Source: Allium sativum (taxonomy: Eukaryota; Streptophyta; Magnoliopsida; Asparagales; Amaryllidaceae). Taken from it: DNA of 64,000 nucleotides. This document shows positions 21,906 through 32,822 of the stretch, one piece after another; position 1 is the first letter of the stretch; the number at the start of each line of letters is the position of its first letter. The position numbers were made by a program, and so were the translations under genes. The notes beneath the pieces are model-generated. The model did no database searches. It was not told the origin of the DNA and saw nothing but the letters and a program-made list of their open reading frames with translations. The stretch lies in the NCBI GenBank assembly GCA_030737875.1, contig CM060912.1, positions 208,829,231 to 208,893,230 of the forward strand, in the 5' to 3' direction.

Positions 21906-22507
21906 CCAGATGTGTAAAATAGTGTCTTCTGTTCACTTGATCCTCTGACTTCTTGACTTTGTATAGCCTAGTCTACAAAGTAGGCTAACATCGATATAAC
22001 TAGGAATTTCGAAATATCGAGTTGTAAACCCAACTGGAGTTGTATGATATCCTAGTGTGGATATATACGATAATATATATTTATTGATATTTAATTTAAT
22101 TATTTTTAAATATATTTATATATCTAAATGGGTTATTTAGCGCTTTTAAAATAGCCAGTTTTTCAAACGACCTCAGAATTCGAAGAAACTAATTTTGTTA
22201 GATCTGCAATATTAAATTATTGTTAGATGTCAAGTTTCGTGATTTTTGAAGTCAGTGTGCGGTCTTGCGGAATTTTAATGTGAAAAACAGTCGATATTTT
22301 GATGGTTAAAAATACGCTATGTGAGCAAAAGAACTCGGAATTCGATGAAACCAGTTTCGTTGGGTCTGCAATGTCGAACTGTAGTTGCATGTCCGGTTTC
22401 ATGATTTTTGGATAGCGTATGTGATCACAGGAATTTTAGAGGACAAATACAAACAACGATTGCTTAAAATAAAATAGAATAATCAAATAAAAATATTATT
22501 GCTATCC

Positions 22508-22515
22508 TATATAAT
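22508..22515 (+). promoter_or_regulatory. TATA box of the giant LTR
   Basis: TATATAAT at the position equivalent to 38388-38395 in the complete element, followed by a similar CCTAAT-rich start region. Confidence 0.5.
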
Positions 22516-23809
22516 ACCTTTAACTTTACTAAACCTAATTCAACTCATTCCACAGTCAAACAATAATCCCCCGTGATTATCTCGCTTTCAGGAAATCAAT
22601 TTGATCTTCAGAAATTCCAATAAATCCAAATAAAAATCCTAAATTCATGAAGAATATATTTTTGAGTTGCCCAGGAGATTCTCTACGTCCCTATCTATGT
22701 TTTAGCGTGTTCGACGTTCTCGGTAGGAATGGGTTTTGAGGCAGCGAACCCTAGGGCAAAAGGATTCGCGAAGTTTAAGCAATGATGGATGGATTCTAAC
22801 CTGTTTTTGAGTTCGTGGTTGGATGTGGGTTCGTTTGTGAGTAATTGGGTGGTTCAGTATCAAAAAGGGTCGATACCTGCTAGATATCGCTTGAAGAAAC
22901 AGCGGACGCGAACTCCTGTAGATTAGCTCGAGTTTAGTGCTTTTGGTATGGTTGGAAAGAGGGTTGAACGAAATGGATTTTGGTGATTTTAGTTCGATTT
23001 TAAAAGGAAAGAAGGAGGAGGAGGCTATGACAATGGAAGGAGGAGCATGTGTGTTTCTGGGGTTCGGGAAGAAGACAACGCGGGTGGGTGGATCGATGGG
23101 CTGATGTAGTGCGAAGCCCAATAATGATTTTAAAAGGTGAAGGCCCAAAAGTAAAATAACTTAAGTTCTAATTTAGTTTAAATATTGTATTGACTAGTAA
23201 CTTGAATATCTGATGCATACTTCGTCAGAATTTCGAGCGGTAAGATCCGTTGGGATCGTATGGACGGGAGCAACACAATGGAACTGACTGAGAGTCGATA
23301 GGAGCTCGTTACAATTTATTGCAAAATAAATTGTCCGTCTGAATCAAATTAATGACCAATTATCGTTATTTAACAATAACCGTCCAATGTGAGTAATCTC
23401 ACTAACTCTGCTCAGTTTATATTTTTATTAAATATTTTTAGAATTTATAAATAATGGTTGTTTGCTGTGTGTTGGCTGTTTGGTTGAACTGCTAGTCAGT
23501 TGATTGAAAATATAGATAACGATATAGATATAAATCGTTAATCAGATATTGATTATGTTTAGCAGAATACTTCATAGTGAAATGAAATTGATGTTAACTT
23601 TACTGTTTAACATCTGTGGATGCAGGGAAACAGGTCGGAGGAACCCAACTGGGTTCCTCAACATTTATTTTACTGTTTTTCATATATTGTGTTATATGAT
23701 GTGATATGAAATCTGTTGTTGATTTTGTATGTTTGAATGATACTGATCATTGTTGTATGGTACATTAAATACCATAAGGAATACTGGAATGTTGAAAAGG
23801 AAATTTTCA

Positions 23810-24240
23810 ATGTCATATTGAAAAAGAAATATTTATAAAATCAAAAGCTTTTATGAAAAGAAAATATTTATTTATAAAATAAATAGATTTAAAAGGAATA
23901 TTTATTTGTTAATCAAATAGGCATAATTAAAGGGAAATATTTGTAAAACATTTACAGATAGAATTGAAAAAAAAAAGAAATATTTGAAAACTATTTACAA
24001 ATAGAATTGAAAAGGGATATTTATCTGAAAATAAATAGAATAGAAAAGGGAAATATGTGTAAAACACATAGAAAGGGAATAATTAGATTATCAAAGGAAT
24101 TACTTATAAAACAATAGATTTTATAAATTGAAATATTTTATAGAATAAATAGAATTATTAAAAAGGTATTTATTTTGTAAATAAATAGATTATAAAAGGG
24201 AAATACTTGAAAAGTGAATAGAATAGTATAAAGGAGAATT
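23810..24240. repeat. A/T-rich array with palindromic TTTGTAAA..TTTACAAA units
   Basis: Degenerate 30-40-bp units of the form GGAAATATTTGTAAAAC..TTTACA..ATAGAATT. Many form short hairpins. Equivalent arrays lie at 39645-40150 and 47445-47950. Confidence 0.7.
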
Positions 24241-24765
24241 TTACATTTGAAAGGTTTAGACCTGTGCTTCGCACACGGGTACAACATGATATGGATTTAA
24301 AGCAAAGATTTTAAATAGAATCTATTCTGACCAATAGATTGAGAAGATAAATTTATAAATAATATTCTATAAATTAAATTAAATATTTATCATTGGATAA
24401 ATAGAATATATAAGTCAGGACTTATATAGAGAAGTAAGAATCGATTTCAACATCGATATTTGGAACTGAATATGGATGTAGAGTTAAATCAAAGGAGTTA
24501 ATCAAAGGAGTTAATCGAATTAGAATTTATTGAATATTAATTATTCAATTAGAGTTGATCGAATATAGTTATTTGAGAAAGAGTTAGTCAAACATAGTTA
24601 TTTAGGATGTGTTACCATTTCGTACGACTGCTAGCGTAATTCGCAGTGCTGCAGATAGCCTAAGGCAGTCGGATGTTTCCTGAGGGAATCAGGCGTAACC
24701 ATTTTGATCGCTCCGATCTAGAGTCAGGCTAATGGAGTTAAATCGAATATTAGCCATTCGAAATA

Positions 24766-25330
24766 AAGTTAAAAACTGACATAGTTATTCGAATATAAGT
24801 TAATCGAATATTAGTTATTCGATAGGAGTTAAATAAGTAAGTTAAATAAGTTGAGTTAATTAAGTAAGTTAAATAAGTTGATTTAATAAGTTGAGTTAAA
24901 TAAGTTGAGTTAACCAAGTTAGTTAAATAAGTTGAGTTAATCAAGTAAGTTAAATAAGTTGAGTTAATCAAGTAAGTTAATCAAGTTGAGTTAATCGAGT
25001 TTAGTCAAGATGAGTTAATCAAACCAAGTTAATCCAAATGAGTTAATCCAAAGGAGCTATTCGAAATAGTTTATTCGAATAGAATTAAAGGAGTTATTGG
25101 AAATAGTTTATTCGAATAGAATTAAAGGAGTTAATCGAATATAGTTTATTCGTAAAAAGATTAATCGAATGTAAATCATTCGAAGAGAATTAATCGAATG
25201 TAAATCATTCGAAGAGAATTAATCGAATGTAAATCATTTGAAGGGAGATTATAGAATATAGTTATTCGAAGCAAGAGTTATCAAATATAGTTTATTTGAA
25301 AGAGAGTTATCGAATAGTGATTATTCAAGA
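24766..25330. repeat. GAGTTAAT / TTATTCGAA array
   Basis: Dozens of degenerate short units: GAGTTAATCGAATA, AGTTATTCGAA and a run of AAATAAGTTGAGTTA. The TTCGAA palindrome recurs. Equivalent arrays lie at 40160-40520 and 47960-48325 but are shorter. Confidence 0.75.
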
Positions 25331-26978
25331 GTGAATTATACATTGGAATTCGATTATATTGAATTAAGGAAAGTGATATTTACTTTCCGTTTCAAATCAA
25401 GTTTTTACTTATTTTTAATAAATTAGTTGTTTGTTTAATTATCCTAATTAATAAAGAAAAGTTATATTTATGTAAATATATATTCGAAAGCATGAAATTA
25501 TAACACTAGCGTTATAATCAAATGACTTTTGAAGTGGATTTGTAAATAGAATCCGAGAGTTTGCGTAAGGAAGTTTGTTGAAGGATTATAAGATGAACTT
25601 TGTCTATTTCGAGGTTAGAAATGTTGTTCAGTTAAGGTGTGAGAGGTTATAATACCCCAACTTGATTGACTTCGTTTTTAACTAAGGAGTAGTTAAGGTT
25701 CGATAGTGATGATTGGTTAAATGAATTTAGTTAGTAAGTGAAATGGCTTGAATGGGCCAAGCGATGTTTTATTTAAACATCAGTTTAAATCCGATAAAGA
25801 AGTTTGGGAATGTTTTCCCAATAAGAACCAGAAACGTTTTCTAAATTTAGAAAATAAGAATTTACAAATATATAGAAATGGGAAAAAGGATAAATTAAAG
25901 ATAATTTAACATAAAGAAATAAATGTTGATTGATGATTGATCGTTCGAATTTCTATTTGGAAATAAGATCATTGGTTGTACACCTATTTTTCTTTGATAG
26001 TTAAATCACCGACTATCGAAGTTTTTGGCCATTTTTCCGTCGTCAATACGGAGAGACCGGGGTCAGATTCATTATCTGAAAACCACTCTGTATGGACGTT
26101 AGCGTTGCTATCAAATATGATGAAGATAATTAAAGACGGAGTTATGCAAGTGCTATCCTGTTTACAGAATTGTGCCTTCGGTTTGTCCAGTCTCAGGACA
26201 AACGTGAATGGACGAATGTCTGAAAGAGTATACCTAACGAATCGCGTAAGTTGATCTCTTCAAACATACTTACGTTTGGTGGCGGAGGAATTCGTTTCTC
26301 TTAGTTTTATACCCGTGGTATTTTTGGGGAATTCAATTTGTGATTTGGCGGGTATGACGATGTGGCATTCAAAGTAAATGAATGTATGATCTGTCTAAAG
26401 ACACGTTATGACCTCAAGCCTCATCAATTGGGAAATGACAGAAATCGGGCAGGCAGCATGGCAAAGTGGGTCGCTCCCATTATGGTGTATATCACCTATC
26501 TAGAGGAAATCCATTTCATTCTTTTATCTATTATCGATGCTGTCCCTTTTCGAGAAACGGTGGGTAGCTCCCAACCGTTGGTGATATACATTCGATACAC
26601 TCAAGCGAAATGAGTGGTCGGTCATGTGTGGGCCGAGTTGCAAGACATTCTTGTTGAACCCAGTGTATTCGTCTCTAGAGATACACTATCGGCAGGTGGT
26701 CCCATACCTTGTCATATTTGGAATCCAATCCCCAATAATCGCCCGCGGTTTTGTTTGTATACAATATATGTGGAGCGTGAGATGCAAGCATTCTACTAGA
26801 TTGTTAATTACTTGTGATTAGACATTATTATAATATTAGAGAAGTATTTATTTTCAAAACTGTTTTGGGTTATCGTAAGGTAAAAACCATCTGTATTTAT
26901 GTGTGGATCGGTCTTACGATTACTTTTTCTTTTGAAAAGGATTTTGGAAAGTTAAACCAAATGATTTGAGTTTACTCA

Positions 26979-27070
26979 TACCAGTCCCATGACTGACCCA
27001 GAGTTTATTTTGTTTTGTTTTCCCTAAACTCTTGGGTGCCCAAATTTGTACGGGTAGTCAAGTAGTTCAG
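26979..27070 (+). promoter_or_regulatory. Conserved ~90-bp block near the giant LTR 3' end
   Basis: CCAGTCCCATGACTGACC, then GAGTTTATTTTGTTTTG, CCCTAAACTCTTGGGTGCCC and AGTCAAGTAGT. The same block is at 41886-41980, 49686-49780 and, reversed, 57004-57095, always about 420-440 bp from the LTR end. Confidence 0.65.
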
Positions 27071-27420
27071 GTCTTTACAGATATACTTGGAGGAGCTTGA
27101 AGCAGGAGGCTTCAGGATTATATAGCTATTGTTATTTTCCGCTGTGTGTAAGTGTTGTACTCTGATAATGTTATTGTATATATATACTGTTTTATTTCAA
27201 AGTTATGTTATATATATTATATTTTATTCGTTCCGCTGTGAGATTCGTATTACTCTGATTCTGTTCTGTGGTGATCTTCTTCTTCTTCTATTCTAATTTT
27301 CTATCTTATCTATTCTCACCCTCTAACTTCTTTCTATTAATGATCTGGAATGTTCGATACCTGAATAATTAACATGGGTTTTATGTTGATTTTCTGGGTT
27401 GAAAATCCTAGTTTGTTACA

Positions 27421-27593
27421 AATTTCTTCATACATTGTACGTTTTACGCAAACTTAGGGTCTATCTGAACGAGAATTCCGAGACGAATGCAACAATAATG
27501 CCAGTTTCACTTAATTATGAATATTTAATTAAGTTATTCCAAATTTATTATCTTTGACCGTTGTTATAGTGTATTATATTTTGGGGTGTTACA
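27421..27593 (-). repeat. Remnant of the chromovirus 3' LTR
   Basis: Matches 63774-63948: CTTCTTCATACATTG, GAATTCCGAGAC or ATTCCGAGACA, AATTAAGTTATTCCAAATT, ending TATTTTGGGGTGTTACA. Cut on the left by the giant LTR ending at 27420. Confidence 0.8.
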
Positions 27594-27606
27594 TTCTCCC
27601 CTACTT
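27594..27606 (-). other. Chromovirus polypurine tract
   Basis: Minus strand AAGTAGGGGAGAA directly before the 3' LTR. Just upstream in element sense is TTTCGGGGACGAAATCC, a common pol-end signature. Confidence 0.8.
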
Positions 27607-28186
27607 AAAGGATTTCGTCCCCGAAATCTCAAAGTCTAGTAGAATGTTACTATCCTAAAATCCACCTATAACCATTTACTCATCCATCATCAACAAGCAT
27701 CCATTGTCCTTAAGAAGATTTCTAAATGCTTGTATGAACATATGCAAAGTGTTGGGTGTATATATCCTTATAGTAATGCGAAAATCAGGCGGCCGACTGA
27801 TTCAGTTGATCTCCTTAATGCAATATATGTTTGTGCCATGAATCCAAAAATGTATGCAAATAGTCTTAGTATAACATGTAATCTCTATATGTGTGCACAA
27901 TCATTCATCCAAATGCAACATCCATATGATGATACATCCATAGAAAATTTAAAATGCACACACATCCATATGCAATGTGTAAGTGATTTGAGCCGATCTA
28001 GTGCCTAGTGTGTGTATATGCATCCACGAGAAACCACTAGCAAACACTTACATCCACTTCCAACCATCAATCATAAAATGTTTCAAACACATGTTTTCAA
28101 CCATTGGATTCTACCAAAAGAATCGAAGGGTTTGAATGATAGGATAAACAAACTCGAATGATAGAAGCAAATGCAACATAAAAGCT
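27607..28186 (-). other. 3' non-coding part of the chromovirus internal region
   Basis: No ORF of note. Nucleotide-level similarity to 13950-14500 of the LARD-like element (for example AATCAGGCGG and GATTCAGTTGA) shows both derive from related families. Confidence 0.6.
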
Positions 28187-28859
28187 TGGAAAAGAAGTCA
28201 AGAATGTACTCTCAAAAAGAAAAGGATAAGAAGCGTGAATCCTATCTTCGGGCTCCCACGTTGCGTCTTCACGGACTTCTTCCCATTGTAAACCAATTTG
28301 ATTTCCTTCTTCCATAACTTCTTGATTTCTGATCCAGGGACATGAGTAGGAGCTCACTTCACTTATGCTTCCTTCTCAGCTTCCACGTCCTCAAGTGTGC
28401 TCAGCTCTACAACCTTTGCTGCGTCTTGGAGATGTTTCCTAAGATGGGAAACGTGAAATATGTCGTGTACATCCGCCAATCTATCCGATAGCTTAATTTT
28501 ATAAGCCATTTGTCCTATCCTCTCCACTATAGGGAATACCCTACAAATCTCAACGCTAACTTCCCTGCTGAGCCAAAGCGAAATACATTCCTTAGAAGTG
28601 ACACTTTAATGAAGACCATATCTCCGACTTCAAATTCCAGGTTAATCCTCCTTTTATCGCCATAAGATTTATGTCTGTCTTGAGTGGCTCTCATTCTTTG
28701 ACAGATAAGATCAATCTTCTCGGAAGTGTCTCGAATCATCTCAGGCCAAGGTGGAAGTTTGTCCGTAGACTCCCACCCTTTACTATCCATGGAGTACTTA
28801 CTTAAGTGACTAGGGGTCTCTCCTCTACTAAGCATGTCCATAATGTCTGCTATCTGCAA
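28187..28859 (-). pseudogene. int: Chromovirus integrase C-terminus and chromodomain-like tail
   Basis: 28527-28859 reads KYSMDSKGWESTDKLPPWPEM..RATQDRHKSYGDKRR..LEFEVGDMVFIKVS, the integrase C-terminal region of Tekay-type elements. After a frame change, 28429-28470 gives the diagnostic VHDIFHVSHLRKHL. 28200-28290 gives IGLQWEEVREDATWEPEDRI then YPFLFE, a chromodomain tail. Frames are broken and the catalytic core is missing. Confidence 0.8.
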
Positions 28860-28877
28860 GTCCTCTTACTGCAAAGA

Positions 28878-29230
28878 TCAAACACACTCCATAAGAGTAG
28901 GTTGCACCTCCAATGATGCTAACGTCAAATCTGTATATGGCTTAAAATCGAAAGTCGATATAAACTCCAAGTTCTTCCTCTCTATGAATAGAGGATTCAA
29001 AGTCATCCTCTGCCTACTCAACCGATGGAATCCCATGGCCAAATCTGTTTGTGAGAAAACTAGTGCGCCTACTAGCTGATCAAACAAGTCATCATTCCTC
29101 GAAAGTGGGTGCCTATTCTTCTTGGTGAGCTCACTCAGCTCTCTTTAATCCATGCATAGACAAAGTAAGTCGTTGACTCGAGTTTCCCACTCTGACATGC
29201 TCCATCAAATAAACCATTTCTCGAATAGCT
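28878..29230 (-). pseudogene. Chromovirus reverse transcriptase fragment, fused to sequence from before integrase
   Basis: FEKWFI, CMD, REL, NRHPLSRNDDLFDQLVGALVFSQTDLAMGFH matches the beginning of RT. It then jumps to LASLEVQPTLMECV, which normally lies just before integrase. The RT catalytic motif, RNase H and most of integrase are deleted. Confidence 0.72.
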
Positions 29231-29790
29231 CCCCTACTTGCTTGCTGATCTCCTTCCTTTCTTTAGGTGCCTTGTGGTGCACTGGCAATGTGACTAGCTT
29301 CACATTTTCCACCAAGTAAATCCGGAAGTCTATCTTATGCCTCGGAGGTAACCCCTTAACCTCCTCAAACATGTCTGGATAATCTCTAACTATGTGCATA
29401 GATCGCAAATTATCAACATAATTATCAAGTGATTCTAGAAAACTGAGCATTACGGACCCACACGGGTCGCATGAAATTTCGAGAGTCTTACCGTGATAAG
29501 AAATAGGTCTAACCACTCTCTTTTCACAATCAAGGATGGCAACATATATGGCTAGCCAATCCATGCCTAGAATCAAACCATAGTGCATAAAGCCCAGAAC
29601 GTATGCGGCGTATTTAAACTCAACACTATAGATAGAAATTCTCAAACCACTACACGTCATGAATAAATGAGTTGATCCACTTATGGGGTTTGAGACCACT
29701 ACATGTTCAGAGACTATACTACTATTAAGGTGCAGACTATCAACTAAATAACTAGATATAAATGAGTGTGAAGTGCCAAAATCAAAAATG
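29231..29790 (-). pseudogene. Chromovirus protease and protease-RT linker
   Basis: HYGLILGMDWLAIYVAILDC is the protease ILGMDWL block. VRDYPDMFEEVKGLPPRHKIDF and KERKEISKQVGELFEKWFI are the linker into RT. The active-site region lies just upstream in decayed sequence. Confidence 0.8.
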
Positions 29791-30489
29791 GTTCGAAGTC
29801 AAAAAGGGAAATCAAACCTTCAATCGTGACATTCCTACCTCGATCAGGTCCAGTTGTTTCCAAAGCCAGCACTTGTCCAGAGGTTCCAGTCCCTTATCTT
29901 TGCTTGCTAGGGCATTTCTTAGTGAAGTGTCATCCTTTCCACAATTAAAGTAGGCTTTCTTTGTCTTTCTGTAATCCTTTACAAAATGACCCCATAGCTC
30001 TGCACCCATGACACTTGACATCGTTTTTATCTAAATCTTATCAGGCTTTCCTTCTTGGGCCACCATTTTTCTCATCCTTGGGTTGTGCTCCTTAGCCTTA
30101 ACTCCCTTATTCTCCCCTTTACCATTCTCATGCAACATGTTAATAAGTCTCTCAAAAGTCGCCTCCATCGCATAGAAATCCTTACGAAGCTTAGAGAAAA
30201 TTAGCCACCGGTGGCACTACCACGACTACTGATGGGGTTAGGTACTTACTAGCCCCTTAGCATCCGCTGTAGTTTTAACATGCCTATGAAACCATGCCGC
30301 GATGGGGATAACCTTCAGGAAGTTGGGAGCCCTATATATTTTGAAAAGAAAAAAAACAAAGTTTCAACAAGGGATCGAGAGTGTTGAATATGGCTTGAGG
30401 GGATATGTTTTTCAAAAACACATTTTATTTGAAAATGCTATGATTTTGAAAACAATTTTTGAAAACTTTTCTCTGATCTTGTAACCTTT
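29791..30489 (-). pseudogene. gag: Chromovirus gag with decayed zinc knuckles
   Basis: 29812-30021 reads GHFVKDYRKTKKAYFNCGKDD, which looks like the end of one CCHC knuckle (last Cys now Tyr) and the start of a second. Upstream to the primer site only broken frames remain. The gag/leader portion has nucleotide similarity to 15300-15400. Confidence 0.65.
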
Positions 30490-30502
30490 AGCTCTAATAC
30501 CA
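30490..30502 (-). other. Chromovirus primer binding site (tRNA-Met type, one mismatch)
   Basis: Minus strand TGGTATTAGAGCT, two bases from the 5' LTR end at 30505. One C-to-T change from the usual TGGTATCAGAGC. Confidence 0.85.
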
Positions 30503-30504
30503 AA

Positions 30505-30746
30505 TGTGACACATGTCACTCATAAAGGAATACATTAAATTTCATAAAGCACAACAGGTAAACATTATAGAAAATTTACAAGACAGATATAAAATAGTAG
30601 CGGAAAATTTTAAACTTCATTATTCAAATTAAAGCATTGCCTCAAAAAGCCAGTTACACCCAAAACCAGTTACATCAATTCTGCCCCATAAGGAAACATC
30701 TCATAAACAAAAGAATCAGAGTACATAAAATCATATCCCTTGCCAT
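30505..30746 (-). repeat. Chromovirus 5' LTR, first piece
   Basis: Begins TGTGACACATGTCACTC beside the primer site. Cut at 30746 by the solo LTR, with TSD GCCAT at 30742-30746 and 34893-34897. Confidence 0.78.
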
Positions 30747-31896
30747 TGAAACACCCCACCTCCGTTAAGATCACTCACAAAGGGAATGCCTTAACTTTGG
30801 TGGAGCATTTTAGGTAAAAGATGCAGATAAATTACAAGACAGGCAATTAAAGCAGCGGAAAATAAAGTCATTTTATAAACAATATGGTTCAGTCAAGCTT
30901 ATACAAAAGTTGTCTCAATCATACTTAAAAGTAATACATAGAACTTCTGTCTTGATCTAAAATATTCAAAATATAAAAGAAGCATAAAAACAACAATGAT
31001 ATTCCCCAATGAAGCATGAACTAGCCATAGTAGTGGAAGAGAAAGTCCAAAGCAATACATCGACTATCTTCGAGCTTGGAAAGAAAACTGAGCTAAGTGG
31101 TAACATTTCCTCCCTGTGAACTTGGAGGGGGGCGGAAGAAAAGAGGCGAAACAAAACTAGGTCAAACATAAGTCTGGTAAGTTTAGTGACTTCCAGCATA
31201 TAAACAGCAAAAGAGTCATGACATGAATAAACTGAATATAAGATAATACCGTGATAACAGGGATAACAAGATAACATACGATTAGAATAGATATGATAAG
31301 GCAAGATAAACTGAATGCGCTTCTACTCTTTCTTTGCTTCGCTACTACCTTGCTATTCTGATTTATATATATATCTCTGCACCACCTAACTAGTGTCCCA
31401 ACTAATAATCTGTATAAAATGATAACGTGATCCCAATCCCCGTAAATTGTGGTAGCCTTCAGGTGTACATCTATCGTTAGGATTCCACCTCAATCTGCCT
31501 AATTGCCATGAACATGTTAGATGTACCTTTACTACGCTATCGATCGGCTCCCTACTTGTATTCATTTCTCTTGTGTTTGTGCCAATCGACCCTCTCTTGC
31601 ATGCAGATACCCTGTGCTGGTCCCACCACAAGGTGTATCAATCCTTATGATAGCGACTCAACACGATTCATGATGCATAGTGTATAACTACTAGTACCTA
31701 GTACCTGCATTTTCAAACTCCGGAGTACACGCACGCCCGTAAACCGTCGGAACCTACACTGGCGTACCCCCTGCCATTGTTTTGACTGTTTATAATCAGC
31801 CCAGTAATCGTGCCCCACCCTGCCTAGTTCAGGGTACCATGATACATCTATATGGGTTACTGCTGAAATGGGTCCCCGTTACTAGGGTTTCCTACT

Positions 31897-32555
31897 GGTT
31901 AAGTTTGTGGGCCTATATATACAAATATTACCCACCTACACGAGATGTACTTAACCCTCCCACCAATTCTAGCATGTTTTCTTAACGGTTAAGTTTGTGG
32001 GCCTATATGTACTAATATTACCCACCTACATGAGATGTACTTAACCCTTCCATTGATTCAAGCATGTTTATTTAACGGTTAAGTTTTGTGGGCCTATATT
32101 TATTAATATTACCCACCAAACCGATATGTACTTAACCCTCCCACACATTATGTCATATTGGTTAAGTGTTGTCCATTCACGTTAACTTAACCCACTTATT
32201 CATCATGTCATGTTAGTTAAGTGTTTCCTATTAACTTAACCCCATTCGTCCATCAAGTTATATTGGTCAAGTGTTCCTTGTTAACTCAACCCCATGTGTT
32301 CATCATGTTGTATTGGTTAAGTGTCATCAGCCAATTCAAGTTAACTTAACCCACCTACTTGTCATAATTACTTTGGTTAACTGTTGCCTTCTTGTGTTAA
32401 CCTAACCATACCACTAATCAAGTCATATTGGTTAAGTGTTTCTTATTACTTAAACCTACCCATTCATCATCCTACACTGGTTAAGTGTTTCCTATTAACT
32501 TAACCCTAGTCATTCATCTTGTTATATTGGTTAAGTGTTCTTATTACTTAACCCT
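31897..32555. repeat. GGTTAAGT..ACTTAACC hairpin array in the solo LTR
   Basis: About 11 units. The first three have long loops that share TGTGGGCCTATAT and ATTACCCACC. The rest resemble the arrays at 11053 and 17273. Confidence 0.8.
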
Positions 32556-32608
32556 AGTCATTCATCTTAGCATGTCTCGTTCATTAGCATTAATTGATTT
32601 ATTAATGC

Positions 32609-32822
32609 ACCAACCTCTCACATTAGATATGTGTTGTTACGGTTACCGGATGTGCCGGGCGGTTCCGGGTAGTTTTACAACACAACTCAATCTAACCTTG
32701 GGTTTTTCTTGGGCATGATGCACTAACCTCTCACATTAGGTAGGTGTTGTTGTGGTTACTGGATGTGCCCGGCGGTTCCGGACAGTTTTACACCACAATT
32801 CAATCTAACCTCGGGTTAGGCA
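32609..32822. repeat. Tandem duplication of about 110 bp in the solo LTR
   Basis: CACCAACCTCTCACATTAG..TGTTGTTACGGTTACCGGATGTGCCGG..CAATCTAACC occurs twice in a row (about 32609-32710 and 32722-32822). The LARD-like LTRs have a single copy (about 11809-11905). Confidence 0.8.

Larger units (their letters stand above)
1..21990 (-). mobile_element. Tat-lineage Ty3/gypsy retrotransposon, left end outside window, interrupted at 9439-20174
   Basis: Reading the minus strand gives 5' LTR (21171-21990), leader, gag, protease, RT, RNase H, a second RNase H and integrase, then an accessory gene in the opposite orientation before the missing 3' LTR. The dual RNase H and the antisense extra ORF are known traits of the plant Tat lineage (Retand/Ogre relatives). 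The bases after the 5' LTR are TCGAT, the predicted TSD; its partner lies outside. The element sits inside a 5-kb LTR that resumes at 21991. It is itself split in gag by a younger non-autonomous element. Nine in-frame stops show it is dead. Confidence 0.9.
21171..21990 (-). repeat. 5' LTR of the Tat element (820 bp)
   Basis: On the + strand it runs from TGTTAGACC to GGCTAACA, with TGTTAG/CTAACA terminal inverted repeats. It contains the U5-type motif at 21253-21292, a TATA box (minus TATAAATA, 21499-21506) and U3 repeats at 21680-21905. The partner LTR is left of the window. Confidence 0.88.
21991..27420 (+). mobile_element. Giant LTR (about 5.4 kb visible) of the TGTAAC-type family; left part outside
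   Basis: From its first base it aligns along its length with the 5-kb LTRs at 37318-42317 and 45083-50118, starting about 545 bp into them. Shared landmarks are a GAATTCGA-AGAAACTAATTTTGTT segment, a TATA box (22508-22515), GATCCGTTGGGATCGTATGG, the A/T arrays, and the ~90-bp block at 26979-27070. It ends TTGTTACA at 27420. The Tat element split it, so the first part and the left TSD are outside. Whether it is a solo LTR or the 3' LTR of a full element cannot be decided. Confidence 0.82.

Noticed and set aside
22702..23148. 148-codon minus-strand ORF
   Set aside because: It lies antisense within the giant LTR, matches the purine-rich region of the other LTR copies, is not kept open in them, and resembles no protein family I know.
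25976..26821. Several 60-92-codon ORFs around 25976-26821, and similar ones at 41489 and 49290
   Set aside because: They fall in giant LTR sequence, overlap in different frames and are not conserved as proteins between LTR copies.
31386..31985. Small ORFs in the solo LTR (31386-31631, 31782-31985)
   Set aside because: Not conserved in the related LTRs and without recognisable domains.
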